Positions 45,483 to 54,529 of a stretch of 64,000 nucleotides of DNA are shown here, piece by piece. How positions within the stretch are numbered: the stretch's first letter is position 1; each line of letters opens with the position of its first letter. Under the pieces are notes generated by a model that was not told the origin of the DNA, did no database searches, and worked only from the letters and a program-made list of their open reading frames with translations. The position numbers and the translations under genes were made by a program. Location: assembly GCA_002339675.1 (NCBI GenBank), contig DDKB01000008.1:62001-126000 (forward strand). Reading direction: 5' to 3'. The stretch comes from Stutzerimonas stutzeri. Lineage in GTDB: Bacteria > Pseudomonadota > Gammaproteobacteria > Pseudomonadales > Pseudomonadaceae.

Positions 45483-47426
45483 TCAGCTCGGCGTCCAGTT
45501 GAGCATCTGTCGAACCTTGTCGAGCAGATCGCCGATCTGGAACGGCTTGACCACCATCTCCATCCCCTCCGCCAGGAAGCGATCCCGGCGCACCGCGTTC
45601 TCCGCGTAACCGGTCATGAACAGCACCGGCAGGGCTGGGCGGTGCAGGCGCGCGGCGTCGGCGAGCGCCCGGCCGGACAGCTGCGGCAGTCCGACATCGG
45701 TCAGCAGCAGGTCCACGCTCAGGTCTTCGTGCAGCACCGCCATGGCCGTGGCCACGTCGCCGGCCTCGCTGCAGCGGTAGCCGGCCTCGGTCAGCATCTC
45801 GACCACCAGCATGCGGACTGCCGGCATGTCTTCCACGACCAGGACGTGCTCGCCGCTGCCTTGGGGCAAGTCCCGCGGGTTGATGGCCGGGGCGGAGGTT
45901 GCCAGCGCCGCGGGCAGGACCAGCGACACCTCCGTACCGACGCCGACACGACTCGACAGCCTGGCCTCGCCACCGGACTGCCTGGCGAATCCGTAGATCG
46001 ACGACAGGCCGAGCCCGGTGCCCTGGCCCAGCGGTTTGGTGGTGAAGAACGGATCGAAGACCTTGCCGAGGATCTCGGGCGGGATGCCGGCGCCGTTGTC
46101 TTCAACCGATAGGACGACGTAGTCGCCGTCGTCCAGTTCCGCGTGACCCTGCACGGCCAACGGGGCGGTGCGCAGAGTGATGGTCCCACCGAGGGGCAGC
46201 GCATCGCGGGCATTGATGACAAGGTTGAGGATCGCGCTTTCAAGCTGATTGGCATCGACCTGCGCCACGGCGCCCTGTTCGCAGAGCGCCAGGTTCAGCG
46301 AAATATGTTCGCCGATGGTTCGCTGCAGCAGCTCCTCGAGCGAGCGAATCTGCTCGTTCAGGTCGGCCGGGCGCGCATCCAGCGGCTGCTGCCGGGCAAA
46401 GGCCAGCAGGCGATTGGTCATCGATGCAGCGCTGCGTGCGGAATTCAGCGCCGTGTCGGCAAAGCGCAGCACGGCGTCGGTGCGCCCCTCGTGGGCGCGT
46501 CGCTTGAGCAGTTCGATGCCCGTGATGATGCCCGTCAGCAGGTTGTTGAAGTCATGCGCGATACCGCCGGTCAGCTTGCCCAGCGCATCCATTTTCTGCG
46601 CCTGCATCAGCTGGGCCTCGGTGCGCGCGCGTTCGGCGACTTCCCGTGCGAGTTCCGTGTTGGCGTCGTCCAGCTGCTGCCGCTGCGAGCGCTCGCGCTG
46701 GCGCTGCTCGGTAACGTCTTCGATGAACACCAGGCCGAGTTCGGCCGTTCGATAGGGCGAAACCTGCCAGTTGGTTTCGCGTTGTGCGCCGCCCGCCTGC
46801 ATGATCAAGCTGTCCTGCCAGCGCGCCCCGGTCACCAGGGCATCGCGCAATGCCTGCAGCTTGGCCTCCTGTCCCGGGGCCAGGCTGCCGATCAGCGCCG
46901 AGTCCCCGGACTGATCGCCGAGCAACAGGGAAAGCGCCGGGTTGCGTTCATGAATCACCAGTTGTGCATCGATCACGGCGATCGGCGCGGCGACCTGCGA
47001 GAAGATGTCGCGAAAGCGCGCCTCGCTCTCGCGCAACGCGTACTCGGTATCGCGTACGCGCAGCAGCGTGCGCAGCGTGGCCAGCAGCACGTCGGGGTCG
47101 ACGGGGTGGATCAGGTAGGCGTCGGCGCCGGCGTCCAAGCCGGTAATGATGTCGCCGGTCTGTATCGACGCGGCCGAGACGTGGATGACGGGCAGCAGTC
47201 GGGTGCGGTCGTCGGAGCGCAACTGGCGCACGATGTCGAACCCGCTCATGTCCGGCAGATTGACATCAAGGATCAGCGCGTCGATGGGGCCACGGGTGAT
47301 CCGCAGCCCCTCGGTACCGGTCCCCGCTTCGAGCACCTCGTAGCCATGGCGTTCCAGGACGCGGCGAATCGCATAGCGCGTCGCGGCGTTGTCATCGACC
47401 ACCAGCAACCGGCTAGTCGTGTTCAT
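45483..47426 (-). CDS. Hybrid histidine kinase (REC-PAS-HK-REC), terminal gene of stressosome operon
   Basis: 647 residues. Order: N-terminal receiver (about 5-120; LLVVDDNAATR, LILDVNLPDMSG), PAS (about 145-260), coiled coil, HisKA with GGIAHDFNNLLTGIITG (His near 292), HATPase (NLVINARDALPLGG, EDNGAGIP, GTGLGLSSIYGF), and C-terminal receiver (about 525-640; LVVEDMPAV, LLTDVGLPQLSG). No membrane segment. The start at 47426 overlaps the upstream kinase by 14 bases; the frame is open further but reads antisense-like sequence. The N-terminal receiver suggests it is phosphorylated by the upstream kinase, giving a phosphorelay downstream of the stressosome proteins. Confidence 0.9.
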   Translation of the reverse strand: MNTTSRLLVVDDNAATRYAIRRVLERHGYEVLEAGTGTEGLRITRGPIDALILDVNLPDMSGFDIVRQLRSDDRTRLLPVIHVSAASIQTGDIITGLDAGADAYLIHPVDPDVLLATLRTLLRVRDTEYALRESEARFRDIFSQVAAPIAVIDAQLVIHERNPALSLLLGDQSGDSALIGSLAPGQEAKLQALRDALVTGARWQDSLIMQAGGAQRETNWQVSPYRTAELGLVFIEDVTEQRQRERSQRQQLDDANTELAREVAERARTEAQLMQAQKMDALGKLTGGIAHDFNNLLTGIITGIELLKRRAHEGRTDAVLRFADTALNSARSAASMTNRLLAFARQQPLDARPADLNEQIRSLEELLQRTIGEHISLNLALCEQGAVAQVDANQLESAILNLVINARDALPLGGTITLRTAPLAVQGHAELDDGDYVVLSVEDNGAGIPPEILGKVFDPFFTTKPLGQGTGLGLSSIYGFARQSGGEARLSSRVGVGTEVSLVLPAALATSAPAINPRDLPQGSGEHVLVVEDMPAVRMLVVEMLTEAGYRCSEAGDVATAMAVLHEDLSVDLLLTDVGLPQLSGRALADAARLHRPALPVLFMTGYAENAVRRDRFLAEGMEMVVKPFQIGDLLDKVRQMLNWTPS

Positions 47427-48270
47427 CAGCCTGCTCCGCTGAGATGGCGACCGGGATAACCACAAAAAACGTCGAGCCGACGCCGGGCTGGCTGGTGACT
47501 CCGACACGCCCACCCAGCAGCTCGGCGAAGCGCTTGCAGAGCGACAGTCCAAGGCCGGTGCCACGCAGGCGTTTCTGCAGCGGTGTGTCGATCTGGACGA
47601 AGTCCTCGAAGAGGTTGCCGTGCAGGTCTTCCGGGATGCCGATGCCGGTATCGCTGACCGCGAAGCAGACCTCGCCATCGCCTTCGGCCCGCGCCGATAC
47701 ACGGACCTCTCCCTGCTGGGTGAACTTGAGCGCGTTGGAGATGAAGTTTCGCAGGATCTGCGCGAGCTTCTTGTCGTCGGTGTACAGCCGCGGCATGTCC
47801 TGCGGTTCTTCGAAGATCAGGTCGACGGCATTGGCATCGACGATGGGGCGAAACATGCCACGCAACGCGGAGAACAGGTCCAGCATGTCGAACCAGGCGG
47901 GCGAGATGGTGATGCGGCCGGCCTCGATCTTCGCCAGGTCGAGCAGGTCGTCGACCATGTCGCTGAGTTCGCCGGCAGCGCCGCTGATGAACAGCACCTG
48001 CTTGTGCTGCTCGGGGCTGATGGGGCCGTCCAGCTCGTCGCTGAGCAACCGGGTAATGCTGCGAATCGACCCCAGCGGCGTGCGGAACTCATGGCTCATG
48101 TACGACAGGAACCGGCTTTTCAGGTCCGAGGCCTGGCGCAACTGCTCGGCCTGGGTGTCGAGTTCGGCGTACAGGGCCAGCACACCCTGGTTGGTCTCAT
48201 CGAGTTCGGCGCGCAGCGCCTCGTTCTCGCGTCGCAAACGCTCCAGTTCGGTCAAGGTCGCATCAGTCAC
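47413..48270 (-). CDS. Soluble sensor histidine kinase of stressosome operon
   Basis: 285 residues: N-terminal coiled coil (about 5-55), HisKA with FLSYMSHEFRTPLGSIRSI in outline (His near 60), HATPase with NFISNALKFTQQG, SDTGIGIP and GTGLGLSLCKRF. It has no sensor domain of its own and no membrane segment, so its input presumably comes from protein contact. The start is read as GTG at 48270, seven bases after GGAG and overlapping the phosphatase stop by eight bases; ATG at 48288 is less well supported. It is the fifth of six overlapping genes. Confidence 0.88.
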   Translation of the reverse strand: MTDATLTELERLRRENEALRAELDETNQGVLALYAELDTQAEQLRQASDLKSRFLSYMSHEFRTPLGSIRSITRLLSDELDGPISPEQHKQVLFISGAAGELSDMVDDLLDLAKIEAGRITISPAWFDMLDLFSALRGMFRPIVDANAVDLIFEEPQDMPRLYTDDKKLAQILRNFISNALKFTQQGEVRVSARAEGDGEVCFAVSDTGIGIPEDLHGNLFEDFVQIDTPLQKRLRGTGLGLSLCKRFAELLGGRVGVTSQPGVGSTFFVVIPVAISAEQADEHD

Positions 48271-49279
48271 GAACGGTCTCCAGCGCAATCACCATCACGG
48301 TCACGTCATCGCGCCCGCGGCAGAAGTCGCGGTGCAGCAGGGTTGAAATAATCGCCGGGTGACGCTGGGCGAGTCCCGGATAGTCGCGCAGGTTCCAGCG
48401 CGTTTGCAGCCCATCGCTGTAAAGGATCAGCAGGGAGGCGTCCTCGACCGGGTAGTCGAACACCTGCGCCTTGCGGAACTGCGAGCCGACGATACCGGGA
48501 TGAGAGGCCAGGCCGCGGCTTTTCTCGGGTGTAACCAGGCAGGCGCCGATGTTGCCGATGCCTGCGAAACGCAGCGTGTTCGATGCGGCATCGTACCGCG
48601 CGATGGCGGCTGCGCCGCCGCGGGTGCCGTTCATGGCCTGGTGCATGTCCTGCAGGCTGCTTGCCGGGTCGGCAAGGGGTGCGACTGCGAAGGCCGCGGC
48701 GCCCGCCAGGCCGGCCTGCTCGGCATCTTCCCCGTGGCCGAGGCCGTCGATCACCAGCGCACTGAGCTGGCCTTTGCCCACGGCCAGGTGCCAGACGTCC
48801 CCGCACGCCGGATCGTCGTTCAGGGCGTGCTGGCTGACCCCGAAACGAACCGGGCAGGGCGCGACGTGCCGCGGGAACAGCTGCGCCAGGACCACTGACC
48901 CGCGGCCATCGGAATAGATATCGAACAGCTGCGACAGGCGGGACAGGGCTCCGAGCCCCGTTCCCGGGGTGCCGCCGGTGGAAAACCCGTCTGCCAGGCA
49001 GCGTGCTGCATCGAAGCCGGGGCCACGGTCCACCGCGACCAGCTCGATGCCACTGGCGCCCTGGGCCGGCAACGCTCGCAGGTGCAGCGCGCCGTGCCGG
49101 GCGTGCTTGAGCATGTTGGTCGAAAGCTCGGTGGCAACGATCGCCACGCGACCGGCATCGACTTCGCTGAAGCCCAACTGGCTGGCCAGCGCGAGCGCGA
49201 CCCGTCGGGCATGGCCGACCTGGCTATCGTCCTCGATGGCCAGCGCGGTGGTCGTCGAGCCGTGGAGGTTCATGTCCAT
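48263..49279 (-). CDS. Fused anti-sigma-type ATPase and SpoIIE/PP2C phosphatase (RsbX-like role)
   Basis: 338 residues. The N-terminal GHKL ATPase-like domain (about 10-135) contains IVATELSTNMLKHARHG in outline, AVDRGPGF and GTGLGALSRLSQ. The C-terminal SpoIIE-type PP2C domain (about 145-335) has ALVIDGLGHGEDAEQAG with metal-binding Asp, GIGNIGA, LILYSDGL and GRDDVTVMV. In stressosome operons a phosphatase in this position (RsbX) resets phosphorylated RsbS/RsbR; the added ATPase-like domain is also seen in proteins annotated as ATP-binding SpoIIE phosphatases. It overlaps rsbT by ten bases. Confidence 0.88.
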   Translation of the reverse strand: MDMNLHGSTTTALAIEDDSQVGHARRVALALASQLGFSEVDAGRVAIVATELSTNMLKHARHGALHLRALPAQGASGIELVAVDRGPGFDAARCLADGFSTGGTPGTGLGALSRLSQLFDIYSDGRGSVVLAQLFPRHVAPCPVRFGVSQHALNDDPACGDVWHLAVGKGQLSALVIDGLGHGEDAEQAGLAGAAAFAVAPLADPASSLQDMHQAMNGTRGGAAAIARYDAASNTLRFAGIGNIGACLVTPEKSRGLASHPGIVGSQFRKAQVFDYPVEDASLLILYSDGLQTRWNLRDYPGLAQRHPAIISTLLHRDFCRGRDDVTVMVIALETVRD

Positions 49280-49674
49280 TTGGTGATACTGATGCGGGTG
49301 CCCACACCGACGGTGCTGTCGAGCTCGAACTCGTCGACCAGGCGCCGCGCGCCGGTCAGCCCGAGCCCCAGGCCGCCACCGGAGGTCCAGCCGTCGGTCA
49401 GGGCCAGCTTGAGGTCGGCGATGCCCGGCCCCTCGTCGCGAAACGTCAGGCGGATGCCGGTGCGCGGCCCTTCGTCGAGCACCGCCCAGTCCATGTCGCC
49501 GCCGCCGCCGTACACCACCGTGTTGCGCGCCAACTCACTGACCGCAGTGACCAGCTTGGTCTGGTCGATCAGGCGCATGCCGCTGTCCTGAGCCAGCTTG
49601 CGGACCGCCTGGCGCGCAATCACCACGTCCTGCTCGATACGAACCGCAATGCTGCCGCTCGCGCGAATGGTCAT
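49270..49674 (-). CDS. rsbT: RsbT-like serine/threonine switch kinase
   Basis: 134 residues, single GHKL-type kinase domain. N box is TAVSELARNTVVYGGGG, G1 box FRDEGPGIADL, G2 box GGGLGLGLTGARRLVDEF in outline. In Bacillus RsbT phosphorylates RsbS and RsbR on the stressosome, then leaves to activate a downstream partner. The start overlaps the rsbS stop (ATGA). The partner released here is presumably not RsbU but the phosphatase or kinases encoded downstream. Confidence 0.92.
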   Translation of the reverse strand: MTIRASGSIAVRIEQDVVIARQAVRKLAQDSGMRLIDQTKLVTAVSELARNTVVYGGGGDMDWAVLDEGPRTGIRLTFRDEGPGIADLKLALTDGWTSGGGLGLGLTGARRLVDEFELDSTVGVGTRISITKWT

Positions 49675-50033
49675 TTAGCCGCCATCCGTTTGTGCAGCAG
49701 CTGCATTCCGCGTTCGACGTTGAGTGCCGTGCTGACGCCCTGGAGTGTCAGGCCCAGCTCGACCAAGGTAATGGCCACGGCAGGTTGCATGCCGACGACC
49801 ACCGTCTCGGCATCCATGATGCTCGACAGTCCGGAAATCGAGCTGATCATCCGCCCGATGAACGAATCGACCATGTCCAGCGCGGAGATGTCGATGAGCA
49901 CGGCGCGGGCGGAGGTGCTGCTGATGCGCTCGGCCAGGTCGTCCTGCAGCGTCAAGGCCAGTTGGTCGTGCATGTCGACCTGGATGGTGACGAGCAGAAA
50001 CTCGCCCATCTGCAAAATCGGGATGCGTTCCAT
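49671..50033 (-). CDS. rsbS: RsbS-like STAS-domain stressosome scaffold protein
   Basis: 120 residues, one STAS domain. The phosphoacceptor serine is in ALDMVDSFIGRMIS, as in Bacillus RsbS, and a second conserved segment is GMQPAVAITLVELGLTLQGV in outline. It forms the mixed stressosome core with RsbR and holds RsbT when unphosphorylated. Its ATG overlaps the rsbR stop codon by one base (TAATG arrangement), indicating tight coupling. Confidence 0.93.
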   Translation of the reverse strand: MERIPILQMGEFLLVTIQVDMHDQLALTLQDDLAERISSTSARAVLIDISALDMVDSFIGRMISSISGLSSIMDAETVVVGMQPAVAITLVELGLTLQGVSTALNVERGMQLLHKRMAAK

Positions 50034-50884
50034 TACACGGCCTTGCTGACAGTTAGCCCCGAACGGCGCAGCGCGAGCGCCAATGCGTCAGCCAAGGTGG
50101 CCTTGGTGACGATGCCCTGCAAATCGAGCCCCAGATGCACGATGGTCTGCGCAATCTGCGGGCGCACGCCGCTGATGATGGCATCGGCGCCCATCAGGCG
50201 GATCGCCGTGACCGTCTTCAGCAGATGCTGGGCTACCAGGGTGTCGACTGTCGGCACGCCGGTAATGTCGATGATCGCGATTTCCGAACCCGTGTCGACG
50301 ATGCGTTGCAGCAGTGATTCCATCACCACCTGCGTGCGTTGCGAATCGAGCGTGCCGATCATCGGCAGCGCCAGCACGCCGTCCCACAGCTTGACCACCG
50401 GCGTCGACAATTCCAGCAGCTCTTCCTGCTGGCGCTTGATGACCGATTCCCGTGACTTCTGGAAGGCGCGTACGGTTTCCAGACCGAGCTGGTCGACCAG
50501 CTCCGACAGCGCCCAGAGCTGTTCGGCGAGCAGCGCCGGCTCGTCGGCATATTCCTGCTGCAGCAGCGGCATCAGGGGGCGCTTGAAGGAAAAGATGAAA
50601 GCGGCGGTCTGCTGCGAGTCGAAGCCCAGCAACACCCGGCTGTGGGAAAGCTGCTCGAGGAACTGACGCATGGCGTCCCAGTTGGAGGAGCGCAGGCTGG
50701 TCGATTCGGTTTGCCGCGCCGCGGCGATCAGCAGCTGAATGAACTCGGTGGTCTGCTGGCGAAACTCGTCCATCTTGACGGTGCGATACAGGCCGCTGGC
50801 CTCGAGCTCGGCAGACCAGCTGCTCAGGAGCTCCTGCTCATGATCGGCAATGACAGTGAAGGTGCGTTGTTGCAATGAAGCCAT
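50033..50884 (-). CDS. rsbR: RsbR-like stressosome sensor (RsbRD N-terminal domain plus STAS)
   Basis: 283 residues: an N-terminal helical domain of the RsbRD type (about 10-150) and a C-terminal STAS domain (about 165-280). The two RsbT phosphorylation positions known in Bacillus RsbRA are both present: Thr in PTVDTLVAQH and Thr in RPQIAQTIVHLG. It has no haem-globin or PAS module, so the input is unknown. First gene of the six-gene operon; AAGGAA precedes the start at 50884. Confidence 0.93.
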   Translation of the reverse strand: MASLQQRTFTVIADHEQELLSSWSAELEASGLYRTVKMDEFRQQTTEFIQLLIAAARQTESTSLRSSNWDAMRQFLEQLSHSRVLLGFDSQQTAAFIFSFKRPLMPLLQQEYADEPALLAEQLWALSELVDQLGLETVRAFQKSRESVIKRQQEELLELSTPVVKLWDGVLALPMIGTLDSQRTQVVMESLLQRIVDTGSEIAIIDITGVPTVDTLVAQHLLKTVTAIRLMGADAIISGVRPQIAQTIVHLGLDLQGIVTKATLADALALALRRSGLTVSKAV

Positions 50885-51426
50885 GGGCGCTATTCCTTAT
50901 CGGGCGGCAGCAATAGTCGTGTTCGATTCAAAAGGCGTGCAAGCGTTCCGGTGTGGCGCCGAACCTGCGTGACGGAATCTGCATGATGGGCTGGAAACAC
51001 TGACCCAAAGGCGCTCAGAATACGCCAACCAACCCGTTGAGCAGGCAGGATTTTTCCGTATCCGGACGTGCTGCGCCCGAGCCGGCTCTGCCTGCCGGGC
51101 TCGGCTCAGCCACTTCAGGGCCGCCAGTGGTGATAGCGGTCGCTTGCCGGTGTGGACGCAACTGCCCTGCTACAGAAATTGCCGCCCGTTCTGACTCGCG
51201 GCGCCCTAAGGGCCTGTTCAGTCCCGGTCGGTTGCCCGTCACCGCTGGGTAACCGAGCGGTGGCCGAGTGGTTGTACCGAACCTCTACACAACCGTCCGT
51301 CGACAGCCTCGCTGAAAGCCACGCGGTTAATCGCCGAATCCCTGACAGCGATCAATGCACACTGATAGCATTTAGCCTCTATCGGATCTTGGGTAAGAAC
51401 CGTGCGTGATTCAGGAAGTCGATCCC
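50885..51426. other. Divergent regulatory region between stressosome operon and GGDEF-EAL gene
   Basis: About 540 bases, long for this genome, with no supported gene. It holds a strong hairpin at 51077-51105 (CCGAGCCGGC / GCCGGGCTCGG with one bulge) without T-run, and AT-richer DNA near 51360-51390. Promoters for both directions must lie here; I could not define them. Confidence 0.5.
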
Positions 51427-53541
51427 ATGCTGATCGGTAGCTACAACAACGTCCTTGTCTTCTTTTCCTTCGTGGTGGCAGTGCTGGCGTCCTATACGGC
51501 GCTGGACATGGCCGGCCGTGTTGCCACCTCGGCCGGACGCGCGGCGCGGCTGTGGTGGATCGGCGGCGCGTTTTCCATGGGCCTGGGCATCTGGTCGATG
51601 CATTTCATCGGCATGCTCGCCTTCAGCCTGCCGATCGCCCTGGGCTATGACCCGCTGATCACGGCGTTGTCGCTGGTGGTCGCCATCGTCGCGTCGGGCC
51701 TGGCGTTGTGGCTGGTGTGCCAGCAGGAGTTGCGTGCGTGGCGGCTGGTCCAGGGCGCCGTGCTGATCGGCGCCGGCATCGCGTTGATGCACTACAGCGG
51801 CATGGGCGCGTTGCGCATGCAGCCCGGCATCGTCTATGACCCCGTCTGGCTGGTCGCGTCGGTGGCCATCGCGGTGCTCGCCTCCGGTGCTGCGCTGTGG
51901 CTGGCCTTCCACCTGCGCGCCAACCTGCAGCACGTGCGTATCTGGCGCAGCGCGGCGGCACTGGTGATGGGACTGGCGATCGCTGGCATGCACTACACCG
52001 GCATGGCTGCTGCCGGATTTCCCGAGGGCAGCTTCTGCGGTGCGGCCAATGGCGTGGACACCAACTGGCTGGCGTTGCTGGTGATCGTGCTGACGCTTGC
52101 CGTGCTGGGCATCACGCTGACCGTTTCGGTGCTCGATGCGCGCCTGCAGGCGCGGACCTCGGTGCTGGCCCGCTCGCTGGAAAAGGCCAATGGTGAGCTG
52201 TTGCAGCTGGCCCTGCACGACAACCTGACCCGACTGCCGAACCGGTTGTTGCTCGAGGATCGCATGAGCCAGGCGTTGAACGTGGCGCGGCGCGAGCAGA
52301 GCAGCTTCGCGGTGATGTTCATGGACCTCGATGGCTTCAAGGCGGTGAACGATGCCTACGGTCACCACTTGGGCGATCAGTTGCTGGTCGGCGTCAGCGA
52401 CCGGCTGCGTGCCTGTGTGCGGGCCCAGGACACCCTGGCGCGCCTTGGCGGCGACGAGTTCGTGCTGCTGGCGGCGATCAGTGAGCCGGACGATGCGGCC
52501 ACCCTGGCGGCCAAGCTGGTGGAGACCATCAGTGAGCCATTCGTGCTGTCGCGTTACCGGCTAAGTGTTTCGCTGAGCGTTGGCATCGCCGTGTATCCCG
52601 GCGACGGACTGGTCGAGCGTGACCTGCTGCTGCACGCCGACGCCGCGATGTACCACACCAAGAGTGCCGGGCGGAACGGCTACAGCTTTTTCGAAGCCTC
52701 GATGAACGCCAACGCGGTGGAGCACCTGCAACTGCTCAACGACCTGCGACAGGCCGAGGCGAACGGGGAGCTGCGGCTGCACTACCAGCCCAAGTTCGAA
52801 GCGCCGGCCGGTCCGGTGCGCGGCTTCGAGGCATTGTTGCGCTGGCAGCACCCACAGCGCGGCATGCTTTCGCCGGACCTGTTCCTGCCGCTGGCCGAGA
52901 AGACCGGGCTGATCGTGCCGATCGGGCACTGGGTGCTGAACGAGGCTTGCCGGCAGCTGCGCGAATGGCACCTGCAGGGCTTAGGGCACTGGACCGTCGC
53001 GGTCAACCTGTCGGCGCTGCAGTTCGAACAGCCCGACCTGCTCGAAGGGGTCGTCGCGGCCATCGAGCGCCACGGCATTGCACCGTCCATGCTGACCCTC
53101 GAGGTCACCGAGACCGTGGCCATGCGCAACCCGGAAAGCACCATCGAGACCCTGCGGGCGCTGACCGAGATGGGGGTGAAGGCGTCCATCGACGACTTCG
53201 GCACCGGCTATTCGAGCCTGCTCTACCTCAAGCGGCTGCCGGCCACGGAGCTGAAGATCGACCGCGCCTTCGTTCGCGAGATGAGCGACGGCAACGAAGA
53301 TGCGGTGATCGTTTCGGCGATCATCGCCCTGGCCAAGGCGCTGGGCCTGGAAGTGGTGGCTGAGGGCGTCGAGACCGCCGAGCAGCAGGCGTTTCTCACC
53401 GGCCTGGGTTGCGAGACGCTGCAGGGCTTTCTGCTGGATCGCCCGATGACGCCAGCTCAGATACGCACCCGGGTCGAACGGCTGCGGCCGGGCGAATCGG
53501 ACTTCGCCCCGGCGCGTCAGGCCTGCACCGAGCCGGCCTGA
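51427..53541 (+). CDS. Membrane MHYT-GGDEF-EAL cyclic-di-GMP protein
   Basis: 704 residues. N-terminal seven-helix MHYT domain (about 1-230) with three motif copies, WSMHFIGML, LMHYSGMGAL and GMHYTGMAA, proposed to bind copper and sense a gas such as O2, CO or NO. GGDEF domain (about 260-420) has intact RLGGDEF and an inhibitory I-site RAQD five residues upstream. EAL domain (about 435-690) has GFEALLRW, DDFGTGYSSL and AEGVET, so both synthesis and breakdown of c-di-GMP look possible. ATG at 51427 follows AGGAAG by ten bases; GTG at 51406 is an alternative. It is divergent to the stressosome operon. Confidence 0.92.
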   Translation: MLIGSYNNVLVFFSFVVAVLASYTALDMAGRVATSAGRAARLWWIGGAFSMGLGIWSMHFIGMLAFSLPIALGYDPLITALSLVVAIVASGLALWLVCQQELRAWRLVQGAVLIGAGIALMHYSGMGALRMQPGIVYDPVWLVASVAIAVLASGAALWLAFHLRANLQHVRIWRSAAALVMGLAIAGMHYTGMAAAGFPEGSFCGAANGVDTNWLALLVIVLTLAVLGITLTVSVLDARLQARTSVLARSLEKANGELLQLALHDNLTRLPNRLLLEDRMSQALNVARREQSSFAVMFMDLDGFKAVNDAYGHHLGDQLLVGVSDRLRACVRAQDTLARLGGDEFVLLAAISEPDDAATLAAKLVETISEPFVLSRYRLSVSLSVGIAVYPGDGLVERDLLLHADAAMYHTKSAGRNGYSFFEASMNANAVEHLQLLNDLRQAEANGELRLHYQPKFEAPAGPVRGFEALLRWQHPQRGMLSPDLFLPLAEKTGLIVPIGHWVLNEACRQLREWHLQGLGHWTVAVNLSALQFEQPDLLEGVVAAIERHGIAPSMLTLEVTETVAMRNPESTIETLRALTEMGVKASIDDFGTGYSSLLYLKRLPATELKIDRAFVREMSDGNEDAVIVSAIIALAKALGLEVVAEGVETAEQQAFLTGLGCETLQGFLLDRPMTPAQIRTRVERLRPGESDFAPARQACTEPA

Positions 53542-53556
53542 AACAGCCGGCAGCGG

Positions 53557-54234
53557 TCAGAACCAGCGGTCGTTGCGCTTGCGGCCGCGGGTCAGCGCCG
53601 GAATGATCAGGCCGGCCAGCAGGCCCGCGCCGGCGATGCTGCCGCCATAGACCATGTAGCGCATCAGCACCTGGTTGTTCTCGTCGCCGAGGCGCGCCTC
53701 GGCGTCGCGCAGTTCCGATTCGGTGGCGGTCAGGGCTTCGTCCAGCGCCTTGCGCCGGGCTTCCAGCTCGTCGATCAGCGCCTTGCGCGAGTCGAGGGTT
53801 TCCTGCATGCCCTGGACGCGTGTCTTCCAGCTGTCATCGATGGTTTTCAGCTCCTCGCTGAGTTCGGCCACCTTTTGTTCCAGCTCCGGCAGCCGCTCGC
53901 CCTGGCCGGGCATTTCCTGCAGGTCGCTGGTGCGAATCCAGACGCGGTCGCCGTTCTCGCCTCGGACCTGGCTGTAGTCACCCTGGGTCTCGAGCAGCTC
54001 GACTTTCTGCCCGGAAGTCAGTGTGCCGACAATGCGGTAGCCATCGGTGGGCCCGCTGCGTACGTAGGTGCTGAGGCTGTCGCTGACCCAGCGATCGCTG
54101 TCGGACTGCTGGGCCTGGACCGGGGCGACGGCGACCAGCAGGGCGCTCAGCACCCCAGCGCGAACGACGTGGCGCCGGGCGGCTGCGAGGGAAAAACGGG
54201 AAAGACGTGCAACTGAATGACGGGATAAGGACAT
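53557..54234 (-). CDS. TIGR04211-type SH3-domain, coiled-coil membrane protein
   Basis: 225 residues: signal peptide (about 20-45, GVLSALLVAVAPVQAQ), bacterial SH3 domain (about 50-115: WVSDSLSTYVRSGPTDGYRIVGTLTSG in outline, GDRVWIRTSDLQ), a long coiled coil (about 120-195) and a C-terminal membrane helix followed by basic RGRKRNDRWF. This matches the TIGR04211 (YgiM-like) family of envelope proteins of unknown function. The start at 54234 is placed at the signal sequence; upstream in-frame ATGs lack similarity. Convergent with the GGDEF-EAL gene. Confidence 0.87.
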   Translation of the reverse strand: MSLSRHSVARLSRFSLAAARRHVVRAGVLSALLVAVAPVQAQQSDSDRWVSDSLSTYVRSGPTDGYRIVGTLTSGQKVELLETQGDYSQVRGENGDRVWIRTSDLQEMPGQGERLPELEQKVAELSEELKTIDDSWKTRVQGMQETLDSRKALIDELEARRKALDEALTATESELRDAEARLGDENNQVLMRYMVYGGSIAGAGLLAGLIIPALTRGRKRNDRWF

Positions 54235-54529
54235 GGTGGTCTTCGCGTTGACTGAATATGAAGGCCTCGGTGAACAGGCCGAAACACATGTAACGGAGCG
54301 GTGGCTTACCAGAAACCCCGCCACAGGGACGATTGGCAGGTGTGCCGGATGAACGGAACGGAGCGCGTACGGGACCTGACCGCTCCCGGTGCGGGGCAAT
54401 GGGCGCCCGCAATGCTGCAGCCTGGACTGACAACGGAAATCGCCCCGGGTTCACCAAATTGTCATGGCGGCGAGTCGCGCCGTTTCGCCTGCCGAGGTGC
54501 TGCCTAATGGCGGCCGGGTGCCCCGGGCG

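Noticed and set aside
51259..51273. GGTGGCCGAGTGGTT, which resembles the 5' part of a Leu or Ser tRNA
   Set aside because: No matching acceptor, anticodon or T-arm follows within tRNA length.
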